This document shows positions 25,715 through 38,469 of a DNA stretch of 64,000 nt, piece after piece (the stretch's first letter is position 1; each line of letters begins with the position of its first letter). The notes beneath the pieces are model-generated. The model worked only from the letters and a program-made list of their open reading frames with translations, was not told the DNA's origin and did not search any database. The position numbers and the translations under genes are program-made. Source of the DNA: Hysterium pulicare CBS 123377 (lineage: Eukaryota > Ascomycota > Dothideomycetes > Hysteriales > Hysteriaceae); assembly GCA_000467715.1 (NCBI GenBank), contig AJFK01000721.1, positions 34,408-98,407 on the forward strand, read 5' to 3'.

Positions 25715-26254
25715 CCCGCTACACCACTCCGGCCCGGGCGTGGATACTCAGCCCTACAGAGATTATCCCCACACCTCCACTACGCATCTCTCACCGATGG
25801 CCCAACGTTCAAATCCCAACGATATTGAATATTTCGCCAATCTAGCCAATGACGATTTTGTCTCTGCCTTGTCCTACCAAATCTATATTTATTCTATCTT
25901 GTGTTCCCATGATCGAAGGACGATTCTGCTTAGGATGCATTGACGTTTTCACCCTTGCTCCTTGCTCCCTCGTCATATTACATGAGATCTTATGCGAAAC
26001 GCGGCTTTTTCCGTCGTGATGACCTGTTTTGACATCCCGGAGCATGTTTCATACCCTACTATTTTATTATGATTTGCTAGGTGCCTTAATCAGCTCATAT
26101 CTCTAGGCTTCAAAGGTCCATGTTCAACTACTAGAAATCAGGCGGTTTTGGCGGGAGAAGGCTCATTTCAGTCATAACAGTCTCAAAAGCCAGATCAAAA
26201 GGGCACTAGCAACTCACCTCCATAGCCAAAAACTCTTCCAAATATAGAGCTCGC

Positions 26255-26595
26255 TCCTTCCACTGACGGCACAACTTCAATCCTCTGAACAGCCTTGCCG
26301 TCCCAACCTCTCAGCTTCGAAATGCTTCACTAAAGCGTCAGTCTATGAATCATCGTCAGACTATCCCCCTGCCAGTGAACACTCTCCCGCTAGTAAGCGC
26401 TTTGCATCTGAGAATGCGATAACTTTGCAAGACTACATGGATGCGGATAGCATCAATGTATTCAATAACCTTCTTGGTGGTCACCACCCGCGACAAGCAG
26501 TTCACAATTTTGGGACCGGGAGTATTGTTCAATTCCTCGTGGAGAGAGATTTTGCGGCATGGATAAGCAATCATATAGAAAAGCAAGCCATTTGA
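26255..26595 (+). pseudogene. Possible orphan exon or gene remnant
   Basis: An open stretch following TATAG, ending in TGA, encodes a plausible soluble segment (ITLQDYMDADSINVFNNLLG ... FLVERDFAAWISNHIEKQAI). No upstream start or matching exon was found and an overlapping minus-strand frame competes with it. Confidence 0.2.
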
Positions 26596-26848
26596 AGACT
26601 TTTTCTGAGTTCCGTTTTCTCTAAGATGACTAACTAGAAATAAGGTAAAAGGGACTTTCTGAAAGGCAAGAGTGTTACTATCGCCTGAGACTACCTCATC
26701 CCCGTCCCAATCCCCCTCAAGACCCAAACCTAAAAGCCATATCCCCCACCAAAACCTTCCAACGCAAGCCAAATACCTCAACTCCAATGTCTCGCTCCGA
26801 ATACCTAAACCATTACTTCCCTCCCCTCAAAGCGCAATCCCAAACCCG

Positions 26849-28722
26849 TTAAACCCTCTCCTCCGTAACAGCAGTCTCCTTCTCCCGCAACTCCTCCTCC
26901 AAAATCCTGCCCTTCTCCGTCGCAGCCTCTCCACCCACCAACGCGGCATCGCCATCGAAATGCTTGGCGATTTCCTCGAGCGGCGTGTTTTTCGTTTCGA
27001 TGTAGAAGAAGAAGACGAAGACGAGTTCGAAGGCGAGCCAGACGCACTATAACATTCACCTTTATCAGACTCTAGCCTCTAGTCTGATTGGAAATGAAGA
27101 TCTAGGGGCGACTGAGGGAGGAAAGGGGAAGACGAAGGAGAGTATGAGGTTTACTCACGTATACGATGTAATACCGCCAATGGATATGATTTAGAGCGAT
27201 TGGATTGACGTAAGTGTTGAAGAAGAGAGCGAGATCTACGAAGGCGAACATGATGCACATGCCCTTTGCACGGAGAGAAAAGGGCAGGATTTCCACTGTG
27301 TAGCCGACTAAGAGGCCCGACCAGGCTGTGTTGTAGGCTGTGTAGTAGAGGTAGATCATCTAGTAACATGTAAGCAGAGTCTTGCACGCATCTCAAAACC
27401 GAGAATACTCACAGCAACAACAGCATTCCCATTCGCCTTGACTTTCGTAGCATCATACCGCTCCGAACAAATCGTCCACACAATAAAGCAAACCAGCATC
27501 CCACCCGTCGAAATAAGAAACAACTTCCTCCTCCCGATCTTATCGACAAAGAAACACATCGTCGTAGCCACGATGCAATTCCAGATATTCAGACATCCAT
27601 TAATCACCAACTGCGTATTCGAATCCGTAATCCCAATCCCATCCAGCACGCCAGTGATATAATAAGACACAAGCCCGTTCCCAGACCACTGCGAGAAGAT
27701 GCCCGCGCTGACGAGGATCAAAACGCGATGTCTGTTCCCCTTGGTCCGGAACAGCTCGAGCCACGAGTTTCCCTCGAATTCCTTCTCGATGCGGATCGTT
27801 TCTTTGATTTCGGCGTACTCGAGCTGCACGACTTCGTCGTTTGCGTTGCCGCGCGCGTGCACGTGCGCGAGCACTTCTAGAGCCTTTTCGGGCTGGTTCT
27901 TCGAGATGTACCAGCGTGGAGACTCGGACACGAACCACACGCAGCTGATTTGGAGGAGCGAGGGGAAGGCTTGCACGATGGATGGAATTCGCCACGACCA
28001 TTGGTTTTGGATGTGGTTTGTTCCGAAGGTGAGCCAGGCGGCGATGATGGAGCCGATGTACCAGGTGGTGTTGTAGATTGTTGTGAAGATGGCGCGGTGC
28101 TGGGGATGGCAGATTTCGGTGATTAGGAGGGGGGCGGAGCCGTGGGCGATTGAGACGCCGAATCCGAGGAAGAAGCGGGCGGCTATGAACATGTGGAAGT
28201 TTATGCTACAGCTTTGGAGGATAACGGCGAAGATCCTAGGGCTGGTGTTAGGGGTGTGCAATGAGAGGAAAGGGAGAAGTGCTCACATGATTGACGAGCC
28301 GATGAAGATGCCAAAGCGTCTACCTAGTCCATCTGCTATGTACGGAGTGATAGGTAGGCCAAGCAATGAGCCTAGGAACATTATACCGCTGAAGAGACCT
28401 TTGATGGATCCACCTGGGTTATGCATATCTAGACTATGGTAAGCCTATCAACATCGCAGTCAAATATACAATTTGTCACTTACAATTCTTGAATTGCTCC
28501 AATGTGAGAAGACCATTGACCATGGATCCATCGTAACCATTGGTAGCCTACGTAGACAGTGAGAAGGCATTCAGTATCAGAATCAAAGTCATGACTTACG
28601 CTGGTCAGAACTACAAAGAAGAGGAGCAAGTAGGTCTTTCTCATTTCCGGAACCGCATACCATGACACCCTTGGGAACTCCCGTCCCGCGAGTCTGAAGG
28701 TACCAGGGCTCGCTTTCTCCAT
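26849..28722 (-). CDS. MFS sugar transporter
   Basis: Exons (minus) 28722-28600, 28547-28484, 28428-28287, 28235-27413, 27359-27159 and 27046-26849 splice in phase to 516 residues. Sugar-porter marks are present: NGYDGSMVNGLL in TM1, DGLGRRFG after TM2, ARFFLGFGVSIAHG, ESPRWYISKNQPEKALEVL, DKIGRRKLFL and the YTVEILPFSLRAKG sequence. The tail ETKNTPLEEIAKHFDGD is cytosolic. It resembles the fungal hexose/lactose-permease-like group, with about 12 membrane segments in the plasma membrane. Substrate is not predictable from sequence. The 5-intron model is supported by phase at every junction. Confidence 0.9.
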
Positions 28723-30198
28723 AATTTCGAGTATGAAGCTTCAGCGAATTAGTTCTTATACTGAAGCACTAAAGAATCAGCGGTAAGTCTGAATAGATGA
28801 AGCTGCGGGCCATGAACCCTTCATATATCTGCATTTCCTGCATCTCGATAAAACATCTAGCCATTCAAGAGCATCCTTAAGGCCAAGATCATTTTAACCG
28901 CGAACCTTTCCAATATCCCGTGTGTTGGAGACATTCCAGAAGCTCCAGAAGACTTCTCCACTCGAGCGTATCCAAATGTTTGCCTTAAGCTTCACAATAT
29001 CGAGCAAGGATTGAATGCGAATTGGAATGCCCGAGGCTGCGGGTGTGGTCACTGGACCTCAACGTCAGCCGGTTAAATACTAACGGTGGCTGACGGTTGG
29101 CTCAACTCACGGACTTGGGACGGGAACACGACTAGGCCTTGAGGCGACTCGACATGGATTGCGATCTTGTAGGCAACTCGCTAGATACAGAATATGCACT
29201 GATACGAATGCTTATCCAGGGCGGTCAGATCCTTTGCATGCCATTCGGATCAAAGGAAGGCGTTTTTGGTGATCTGGAGGGCCGCTTTGTAAGCAGGTGG
29301 TCATGCAGGAGACGGTTATACAAACTTCTTATTTATGGATATCTTTGTGTTGGTGCTTTTGGCTTTGGACGCTAGCCATGCGGAGAACGGGTATAACTGT
29401 GGAGATTGGTGGGGTTTTTCATCTGTTTCCCACAGCCTTCCCGGGTTCGTGGTCGCACGTGGAATGCCGGCTCGAAGGTCCGTGTCTGAAGCAGATATTG
29501 AACCCAACTGTCAACGTCCGCTGACCGAAGCTGAGGCTTAGAGCGGGGGGTAAGTGTGCTCGACGTGCGTCTGAAATTCGAGGGGGGTTATCTTCTAATT
29601 CTCTCGATCTTCCTTCCTGACGGCATTTACAAGTCAGATTTCAGGGACTGGTAAGAATCGCTTGGAGAAGTGGGTAAGCTGGATGTATTACAAATGAGAG
29701 GTGTACGAAAAGGTGTAAGCTGATCAAAGCAGACTTCGGCTTCGGGACAGCTCGAAGCTAGGCCCGATTAGCTCTAAAGGCTGACTGTCTCAACGTCATG
29801 CGGTGTCACCAATGTGTAAAACAACAAGTATCCAGATACCTAATATTCGTTGTGGATGCTAATGCAAACTGAAAAGCTTCGCCTAGCTGAGACTCAGGAT
29901 AGCCTGCATGTTCCATCATGCCTATGAAGATACCAAATGATAACCATACCAATTGATAGAAAGGGTTTTCCCAACCAACAACCCTGATCAGCAACAGTTT
30001 TGAGCCAAGCAAATCGACATGTTGCGTAGAAAAGTTCCTGCATCCTTCCACGAGCACATCAACTGTTGCCCAACCCTAAGCGTTACGCTGTTTTGCAAAG
30101 TGTTCCCCAAAAGGAAATGAACAAAATGAAAGAAAAGAGCACGGGAGAAAGGGAGAGATAAGAAAAGCCAGGGTAGACTGTACTAGTCAGGTATCCCA
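28723..30198. other. Intergenic region
   Basis: About 1.5 kb upstream of the MFS gene and downstream of the dynamin-like gene, both minus strand. Short frames on both strands (for example 29139-29375 and 29806-30057) show no motif or splice context. No repeat or RNA gene seen. Confidence 0.4.
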
Positions 30199-33100
30199 TC
30201 AGCAAGTCAGTTCCATTTCGTCCTCATCAACTTGAGATGAATAGGTTGTTGGATGAAAGCCGTTCATGCTGGTGCCCGGTTCTAGGTACTTGCGATCCAG
30301 TTCATCGATGCACTGCTGGCCTTCAAGCAAGGCCTGCTTCTCCTTCTGCAGCTGTTGACGCATGCGCTCACGTTCAGGATTTGCAGTTAGAAGCTGGGTG
30401 CACCTATCTCGGCCTAAATGGTGTAAGCTTGATTTCGGAAAGATCAAACGTCGAAGGCAATACGAACCATTGTCGTCAAAAATTTGCAATCTGGAAGTGA
30501 GCTCTTCCTCCAGTACTGTACGCAATAACTCGAAAAGTTTTGATTCTATTCTCATACAAATCTTGTCAAGAAATCTGTTGGAAGAAATTTCGTAATAGGC
30601 TCGAACTTTGGAGAGTGTCTCTATCTCGCGATGGTATGGGTCAGTGCTGAGCTGTATCTTGACATTAGAATCCCTCTGCAACTTCTCACGGTCGTTCTGC
30701 GACAGTATCTTGTTGGTTGCTTCTTCCATCTCTTGAATGTAGACTTTCATGCGAAGCTTCAATCGAGCTTCCTTGTATTTGCCCAAGACTTCAGCTCTCT
30801 CCAGATTATACCACTTCTTATTCCCGAAGTATGGGCCTTTGTTTTCGTCCTCCAGTGTATCTTTACAGAGGGTGACTTTGTGCTCCGAGAAGTGAAGCAT
30901 CAAGAATTCCTCAACGATGTTCCACGACTCGCGATATAGGGCCGTCTCTTTCCATTTCCCAAAGCAATTCTCGAAAATTCCATAGATATGAGCCCTTAAG
31001 GTTTTATCAAGGTCTTGGAAAAACTCATCTGCAGGTTCATTCCAGTGAGTTAAGCAAGAAAGCATTAGGAACTCTATAGCCTTCGGATGTACTTCGTCTC
31101 GCATCTTAGAAGCCGACATGTTGTTCAATATTTTTTGAACTTCATCCAATTGGAATTTCTTGGCGAGTGGATGCTTTTTGATACTCGCAACTTTGAGAGT
31201 CTCGCCTTTGATGGCGGTTGATGCCATTGGTGATTTACCGACCGAGTTTGGAGGTGCATCTAATTTTCGTTTCTTGTTTGGCGTCGCCATTGGAGTCGTC
31301 ACAGCACGAACGGGACATGGTGTACTATCATCATCATCATCTGAGTCGATCGTGATGCAGTCGCCGGGTTTTCCCGGAGAATACCCAAACTGCGTTCGGC
31401 TACCACCGTAAAGATCACGATCGAGGTAGCCTTTTGTGATGATGAGGGTTGGTTTGAGGCTCTGAAGGTTCTCCGAAAATTTCTCTACAAGAGAATCCCA
31501 TTGGAGGCGCCATGCGCTGGTGGATACTTCGCCGTCTAAATGTTTCAGCACCTGGTTGGATACTTCGCCGTCCATGTCTTTCTGTACCTGGACGGAGAAA
31601 GCCCGTAAGATATTGCTGATGATATTGGGAGCGTTGTGAGTGGGTGGTTCGGGGATATTCTGCAATTTCGCCTCGATCACGCGCAGCTGGGATGAGATTT
31701 GCTCCTTGATATCAGGTAACGCCTTTAGAGTATGGGCAGCTAACTTCTTTGATAAGAAAGTTTGCAAGTTTCGAGTGCCGAATCGATTGCGATAATCCAC
31801 AAATGCTGTGCGCCAAGGTTCTTGGGTATCGAAGAAGTCTTCCTCGAGATCGCGTGCTTCGGCATGGGTAATGCCTTGGTCTAGCTCAACCTGAGAAGGC
31901 TGCTTAGTCACAAAGTATCCGTGGCCCAAGGAGAAGGAGTGCCCATCGAGCATTGCTTTCCACCCGTGAAGTGGGCTCCCTTGTGGTAAACGATCTGGCT
32001 TGGTGAGGACACCTATTCTGGTTAGTTCATGAATATTCTGCACCCAGTGAAGCACTTACCAATGCACCGATTTTCGGCCCCTATGTGCCTTGCGAGTTTG
32101 CTTGCGCTTGACAGGTGGGCATCCGATTCCATGGACATCGCTAGCAATACTAACGCATCTTGGTCTTGCACATAATCTTTTACAAGAGTCTTGACCAATT
32201 TCGGCAGATAATCGTTCTTTCTATCTTCCACCTGGTTGATGATACCAGGCAAGTCAAAGAAGCTAAGGTTTGGTGCGTCTCGCTCGGAGATGTCGATGCA
32301 CACTACGTTTGGCGAGAATTCTGTCTGGGAATTGAAATCGTCGACATTCCTCAGGTTCGGGTCAGTAGCAAATCTCACAGGATCTTGGCCTGGATTGAGC
32401 GTGGCCAGTTGGGCACGCCATACTGGTAATTAGTTAGCATTACTGTACCAATATGCACGCTTGAGGGATTGCAAGTAAACGAGACTTACTGAGATCTCCC
32501 AGGCCTTTTTTTGAGTGAGTCATAGCGAAATCAATTTCAGTCGGCAAATCCTTAAGTTTCCAGTTGTGAAACGGATTAGTTTTGTCGGACCTGCCCGAGG
32601 AAAGATCTCCATAGTAATCGTACGCTTTCCTCAGGTAGACTTTAGCTTTCCAAATAGCGCTAGGTTCTTCATCCGAAGCGAGTTTAATAAAGAGCGGACA
32701 TCTGGTGCATGTACCGGCGTTCCTAAGGGACTGTCAGTGCCACTCGGTGAAGCCACAATGCGTATCATAACATACCTAGGAACTTTGATGCCTGATATCC
32801 CCTCAATCAGGCTGGATTTTCCAGCCGATTGATCACCTAAAACAACCACCTTCGGTAGAGGGATGTGAAGCTTCGCCAATCCTAGAGCTTCTAGTGTAGT
32901 AATTGTCGACACCAAATCTTTGACGCCTTGGCCTACAAGTCCTACCTCGCTACCAAGTGTTATGCTGGAGTCACTGCGACGGTGGTGTGTGCCTGTTCAT
33001 ACCATTATCCTCTGAAACGCAATCCGTGGTGCGGGGTGAGAAACGTAGAGCACCGCTTGAGTGATGAGCCCAAGGCACAACTCAATGCTTACCTTTGGGT

Positions 33101-33333
33101 TGCAGAGTCAAGTGTTCGAGACTCATACTCCGGCTATTGTCTCTCGTAGATTCCGTTGCGCCTGGTGTAGCCTGCTGAAAAGACGCGGACTGGTTCATGA
33201 GGACGTTCATTGAGGGATCTTCGATTGTGCTCCCACTGCTAGTCGGTATGGTGTCCCCTTTAGGTCCGGTTCGCTGGTTTGCGCCAGTTTGGGTGGCTCC
33301 TCGGCGGCCACCACGGCCTCTATTCCCAGCCAT
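30199..33333 (-). CDS. Dynamin-like (Mx-type) large GTPase with nuclear-type signals
   Basis: Exons (minus) 33333-33093, 32992-32776, 32722-32490, 32422-32060 and 32012-30199 give 955 residues. The N terminus is an RG-rich start (MAGNRGRGGRRG) and about 100 disordered residues. The GTPase domain has the P-loop GDQSAGKSS (133-141), TCTRCPL, FFDLPG and TKPD (355-358). A stalk region with long helices follows and the C terminus matches the dynamin GED position (LSKVRAYYEISSNRFLDKICMR). Inserted in the stalk, near residues 571-603, are ITIDSDDDDD, like a SUMO-interacting motif, and NKKRKLD, like a nuclear localisation signal. No PH or transmembrane domain. Fungal genomes carry many such Mx-like paralogues of unknown role. 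The second intron acceptor (TATGAACAG) has a weak branch site. Confidence 0.88.
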
Positions 33334-35084
33334 AGTCACTGAATCCCAGGTCTGACTGAATGCGGCGTCAGTAGGTGACTTCACGTCTTCAACGCAAGAG
33401 CGAAGATCAAAGACAGAGGTTGTGCGGCGAGGATGAATACTTACAAGACGATGTGGCGACGGGTGAGAGGTGAGCGAAGAGTGGAAAGTCAAATAGAAGG
33501 AAGTAAGGCGGACCATGTAAGATTCAAGTGAGCGAAGAAGTGGTCTGATTGAACTTGGAAGGTGAAATAAAAGCCATGGTGAAAGTCAGTGCTTTATATA
33601 TTCCGCCCGGTGAAAGAGTTTTCGTCCTTCGGCGTACCACTCCGGACGCTAGAACTGGGCCTTGATAAGAACGATGCCCGATACTGGTTCATTTTGAGTG
33701 AATCTGTGAACAAACACAAGTTTAGAGTTTGGGGTCTCTAATCTGTACCAGAAATCTAGGTGAATACAAGATTGAAGGTGTTAATACTGTTATCTACCAC
33801 AAGGAAGCTGAAGAGGCTTCATTGCATTAGCTGGGACGCCGGGGGAAACTAGGCAGCAACCTACCTCCAAGCCCCAACAATAGATGGCAGAAATCTCGAA
33901 AGAATCAAGGGAAAAACTGTAGGAAGCTGTGAAATCTCGTTGAAGCTAATTCCCAATACGAATGCAGGAGTATTGGAATGACTCACTCCTATAGCTTGTC
34001 ACACATTCGGAAATGAAAAGGAAAAGGCGGTGTTGAATGGCCGATAAGACTCGAGCATTTATTGTAGATGCAAACATGGTGTTGTGGACAGGCCAGCAAG
34101 CTTTCCAGCAAAGGAATACAGAAACATGTGAGGTTACCACAACTTCTACTCGAACTCCCTAGATGGGCATCGGGATCTTGCAGAGCTGTATTCAAGCCAT
34201 GTCTCACGATTCGTGTGCATCTAGGAATCGAGGGCGTTGACTGGCTCGCCGGAGCCGGGAGAACGCGAGTTATCACATTTTCATCTATGAGTGGACATCT
34301 CCTCCCGTGAGAACCATGTAAGTTTGATGGCGGTCTGCAATATCGACTTTTTATCTGGATAACGCATGAGGCAAAAGAATGATACGGAGTTGATCGATGA
34401 TAAGAGGGAGGAAAGATGAATGTGAAGAGACAGGCTACTGCTGGGGGATGTGCCTGGCCGCCAAGGCTTGATCCCAATTTGGGAGTCCCTGTTAAAATTG
34501 GAGCTCCACAAGGTCTGCCCCTAGGGACCACCTTCTTTACCACCGGCCTACCGAGCCAAGTTAAACTCTGGGAAGAGCATAAAAGCAAGTTGCTATCGTG
34601 AAGGTCAGTCGGAAATCAGGATATAGAATGGGATCTTCCAGACTTGTACTGGCAAAGGAGTTTACAGTACAACGAAATAATGACACCTATTGTGCTCCAA
34701 ACATCCGATTCGAAATCGGGCTGCGCTAGCTCAACTATATCAATCTAAAGACACGACACTGTTTACGAAGGTTATCGGGTTAAGCAGGGTGCTCTAGGTA
34801 TGATCGCTCGTTGAATCTGAGTGAGACAAACTAAAGGGCGTCAAAGGAAGTAAGTATTCTTAGATATCGAGCACAGAGAAATCTGAATATAAACGCCGTG
34901 ATCGTAATCTCATGTCATATCGCATCGCATCGTCAAACCTCTCTTAAAACCGAAACGCCAGCGGAATCCCTAGGGACCAGTGAAGTCAAGAGTGTCCATG
35001 CCCTGCGGAAAGACGGCCGCCTTCCATAGCATACAGCCACCACGCAACGCTAGGTAAAAACAGCAGCTGCAAAACGCCATGGGA
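33334..35084. other. Long intergenic region
   Basis: About 1.75 kb upstream of the dynamin-like gene and downstream of the BTB gene (both minus). A 199-codon minus frame at 33989-34588 lacks protein-like character and was rejected. A tRNA T-arm-like palindrome near 34710 could not be folded into a tRNA. Confidence 0.4.
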
Positions 35085-38083
35085 TTACAAGTTCCCAATG
35101 ACGACCATGAATCTCAACTTTCCATCCCCAGCCATTCTCGTCGATTCTCCTGCTTCGCTCGCCTCTCCGCCTTCCTGTCCACCATTCAACACAACTTCAT
35201 CCAACATTAACGTGCTACTCTTCCATCCCCAACTCTGACTGAAATTGAACCTATCTGGCGCACTTTCATACACACTCAGCATTCTTCCGCCCTTTGAAGG
35301 GCTATATATCTTAAAGTACGTCTTAATCTGTGGTCGAGCATCTACATAGGGCGGAAGAGTCGAGGTCGCGGCACGGGACTTGCGCGGAACGAGTAAAGAG
35401 AGACTGGGATTTGGATATATGGTTTCCGGGTCGTCGTCTTCTGAATCCGAACAGTAACCGTCCGAGTGAAGCGGGCTCGAAGTAGAGTAGGTGTAGGAAG
35501 GGAATGCGTTATCGCGGTCGGAAGGTGGAGAAGAGGAGACGAAATGTTGGAAGCTTTGGAAATTTTGGTTTGAAGAGGATCGACCTTGCCTCCTCCGCGC
35601 AAGAGCACTAGTGCTATTGAACAGAGGATTGCGTGAACCAGTTGAGACAAGTGTAGCATCAGCATCTCCACCACTACCGCTTGTGTCTTCCTCACCTGTT
35701 TGGTCGGCCTGATCCATGCGGTTGCTGCTACGTTGAGTGCGTCGTCTCTCGCGTCGCTCACTTCGTAGTAGCATTTCGCGTTCTAAGAGCCCAATTCGTT
35801 CGTCCACACTGCCGACGCTGTGCTGTGCAAGTCCGCCGCTTGCAACCACCTCCTCTGCCTCTCTCTCTTTGGCGCGGTGGAGATATACACCCAGTTGAGC
35901 ATTTTTGGCCGAACGAACCTTCTGGATGTAAATGTTCCACAGGGAGCCAGCATAGAATACGGTGCGAGAGTAGACCCTCTTCTTCTCTTTCAAAAGACGA
36001 GGATTGGGAAATTCGGCAGAGAAGCGGAACGGTGGGAAGTTGGTATAAGAAAGCGGGCTAGGTTGTCCAGCATTGCTTCCACTTGCGGATGTAGGACGGC
36101 CTGGGTTGTCAGAACGAGTATTGGGATTCATCGCTGTAGATTGAGAGGATGCAAAATCAGTGGCCCACTGGACATCTTCTGGTTGCATTGTTGCAGATAA
36201 ACGAGTTGCGTGCCGTTGAAACGAGCTCGAGGTTGTGACAACAGGGTCTGCGCCATTACCAATTACAATGTTGCAGTCGGAGCTTGGAATCCAGAATTTG
36301 CGTGGTTTACCGTTGCCATCCCAGCTTCCAGAGTCCATCGGCTCGTCGTCCTCGTCTGGCGTGCAATCGCCCTCCTTCTTTTTCCCCTTGGAAGAAGATG
36401 GTTTATCTTTGTCTTTAACCTTCGCCAGTGCGGTCCTCTGAATTAAGAGCTCCTCTGCGGGCTGACTCAACCCTAACTCCAATTCAAGATCATCGGCATT
36501 CAAGACCTTCTGACGCAATTCCATCTGCTGCCATAAAGCATCTGATATGACCTTTTCTGGCATGACTGGTAATCCGAGTACATCCCGTACATTTCGAATG
36601 AATTGCAACTGTTCGAAATCGAGATGGATGTAATGAATTCCTTCGTCAAGGAGGACTAGTAAAGGCTCAATGTCTGGATGTGTGTAGAGTGCAACCCAAT
36701 CATGATGACTATCCGGCATCGGGCGGCTGGCAGTCATGGAATTCTGACGATAAACAGCGTCGAAACGAACAGCCATCAGAGAAAGTGCATCTGGAGCCTT
36801 GGCAGGCTTTCTCCTTCCCCGTTCAATAAGCCCTGCCTCGATGGCTTGGTGACGAAGCCGTCTATCTAAAAGACGTTTAGCGAGAACCCATCGATCCCAT
36901 TCACTATCCACGAAAAAGCCATCACCGGCAACGATTTCCCTGATGATGTCGCCGGGAATACCATCCCAGAACTTGAGTGCCATTTCCCATCCGTTGCGGC
37001 AAAGCATAGCCTTGGCAGAGGCTAAGATCCTGTCACCAGCTCGACCGTAGTAGTTTGATGTCATGATCCGGATTAATGGGGACAATGTATCTGGGCTCAT
37101 CCGACGAAGAATTGAGTCGATGCTCGAATTGACCAAGTCTTGCATCTCCAACCAACAGCCCGTCGCGAATAACCCAATTGCTTCCGCATCTTCTTCTTGT
37201 GAAATGTCGCAGCCATAGAGTCGTTTTAGTGCAAGCTCAAATGCTGATTGTGTAATACTTCGGTCGACCTCTTCGGGATGTAGGGTCACTTCTTTGGCCC
37301 TGCTTTCAATCCACGGTCCGGATAACGCAGTGCAGAAGAATTGCGCTTGGTCGAGAATTATACGATGGAGAGCATATCTCTGTCCAAAAGCGATGACGGT
37401 TATGTCAGAATGTCGACCTTCAAGAAGTCCCCGACTGAACAAGTGACCTGGGAGGGAGCCAGACTCGGAGGCTGTTAGGGCACTCATGTTAGCCTTGTCT
37501 CGGCCTATATCAAGATGGTTCACGTACAGCGTAGATACATTGGGCCTAGAGATTGGGTATAAGATGATGTTCGCGAAGCCATTGGTGATGATTGTGCAGC
37601 AAAAAGTCGACTTAGCGTCGTCACAGGTGTATAATCACGACCTTCACCAGAACTCCGGCTATCGACAGGTGTGGTCGGGTCATCCGCATCTTTTTGAGCC
37701 CTCGAAATCTGAGTATTGATTTGGGTATTCGCTAAGTTATCGTCATCGAATCGAGCCGTTCTCCTCGCCATGGCCGCTGAGCCTGCAAGCGCGGCTAGCG
37801 TTCGAGGTGGATTGGAGGGTGTCCCGGCGCCGATAGCTGCTCTGGGTGTGTCCGCTGTGTTGGCCGTGGATGATGAAGGTACCGAGGAGGCGACAGAAGG
37901 GTTGGCTTGAGAGAATAGGCTGGTACGAGAGGAATTGCTAGGCACGGAACTGGGGTCTTGAGCTCCATCAAAGCTCCAGCTTAGCCCTTGAGATTGATCG
38001 TTCGAATCCATATCAAACCCGTGGCGTTGGAGATCTTGTACATGCTCTTGTTCATCACTTTGCTCTTTACGGGTGCTCATCAT
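35085..38083 (-). CDS. BTB/POZ domain protein
   Basis: Exons (minus) 38083-37528 and 37471-35085 give 980 residues. The intron (GTACGT ... GCTAAC ... CTAACAG, 56 bp) unites two frames and makes the N-terminal Ser-rich region continuous with the BTB domain. The BTB fold starts near residue 193: LPGHLFSRGLLEGRHSDITV, FGQRYALHRIILDQAQFF, TQSAFELALKRLYGCDI. A BACK-like helical region follows (LVNSSIDSILRRMSPDTLSPLI). Disordered Ser/Arg-rich sequence and a C-terminal beta-rich domain (VYSRTVFYAGSLWNIYIQKV ... YFKIYSPSKGGRMLSVYESA), conserved in my recollection of germ-cell-less-type fungal BTB proteins, complete it. Such proteins often serve as Cullin-3 adaptors; that is inference here. Divergent from COX15. 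Confidence 0.88.
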
Positions 38084-38469
38084 ATTCGGCAAGGCTGCTG
38101 CTGAGCATTACGTAGGAAGCAATATCCTATGTGGCAGTGGCGGTTGCAATCAAGCGGGGTACGTAAAGTTTCAGTTTGCCAACAGGTAGGCGAGACAATG
38201 TCCTGGATTAATGTTGTGCGTGTACAGGCGTTGATAGAGAGGGAGTAAGAAAAATGAGGTGGGGATGTTGGCAGGAATAATGACGGAGCACACGCAGACG
38301 TATATTGCCATGGTGGTTGCTGATCATTCGGCTGCGTAGTGGCCCTTGTGATAACGTTCGCTGACACTTGCAACCAAGACGCAGGGTCCAACGCCGAGTA
38401 GCGCCTGGCTTCGAACCAAAGCCAACGCGCATCATCAACCTCTTCTCCATCAGCCCTCTCGCCTTAGCC
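38084..38469. promoter_or_regulatory. Divergent promoter region, BTB gene and COX15
   Basis: 386 bp shared by two genes read in opposite directions. No TATA box or distinctive element recognised; must hold both transcription starts. Confidence 0.4.

Larger units (their letters stand above)
24276..26848. other. Long intergenic region with decayed coding-like stretches
   Basis: About 2.6 kb without a complete gene. It holds a 29-bp tandem repeat near 24.8 kb. Two long open stretches look protein-like but lack starts or splice partners: minus strand about 25322-25710 and plus strand about 26255-26595. These could be pseudogene remains. No transposase or reverse-transcriptase motif was seen. Confidence 0.4.

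Noticed and set aside
29806-30057. 83-codon minus-strand frame downstream of the dynamin-like gene
   Set aside because: No recognisable feature and a position consistent with 3' spacer sequence.
33989-34588. 199-codon minus-strand frame
   Set aside because: No ATG context of note, Pro/Ser/Cys-rich chance-like sequence, no splice partners.
34700-34740. tRNA T-arm-like palindrome (CCGATTCGAAATCGG)
   Set aside because: No matching acceptor, D or anticodon arms on either strand.
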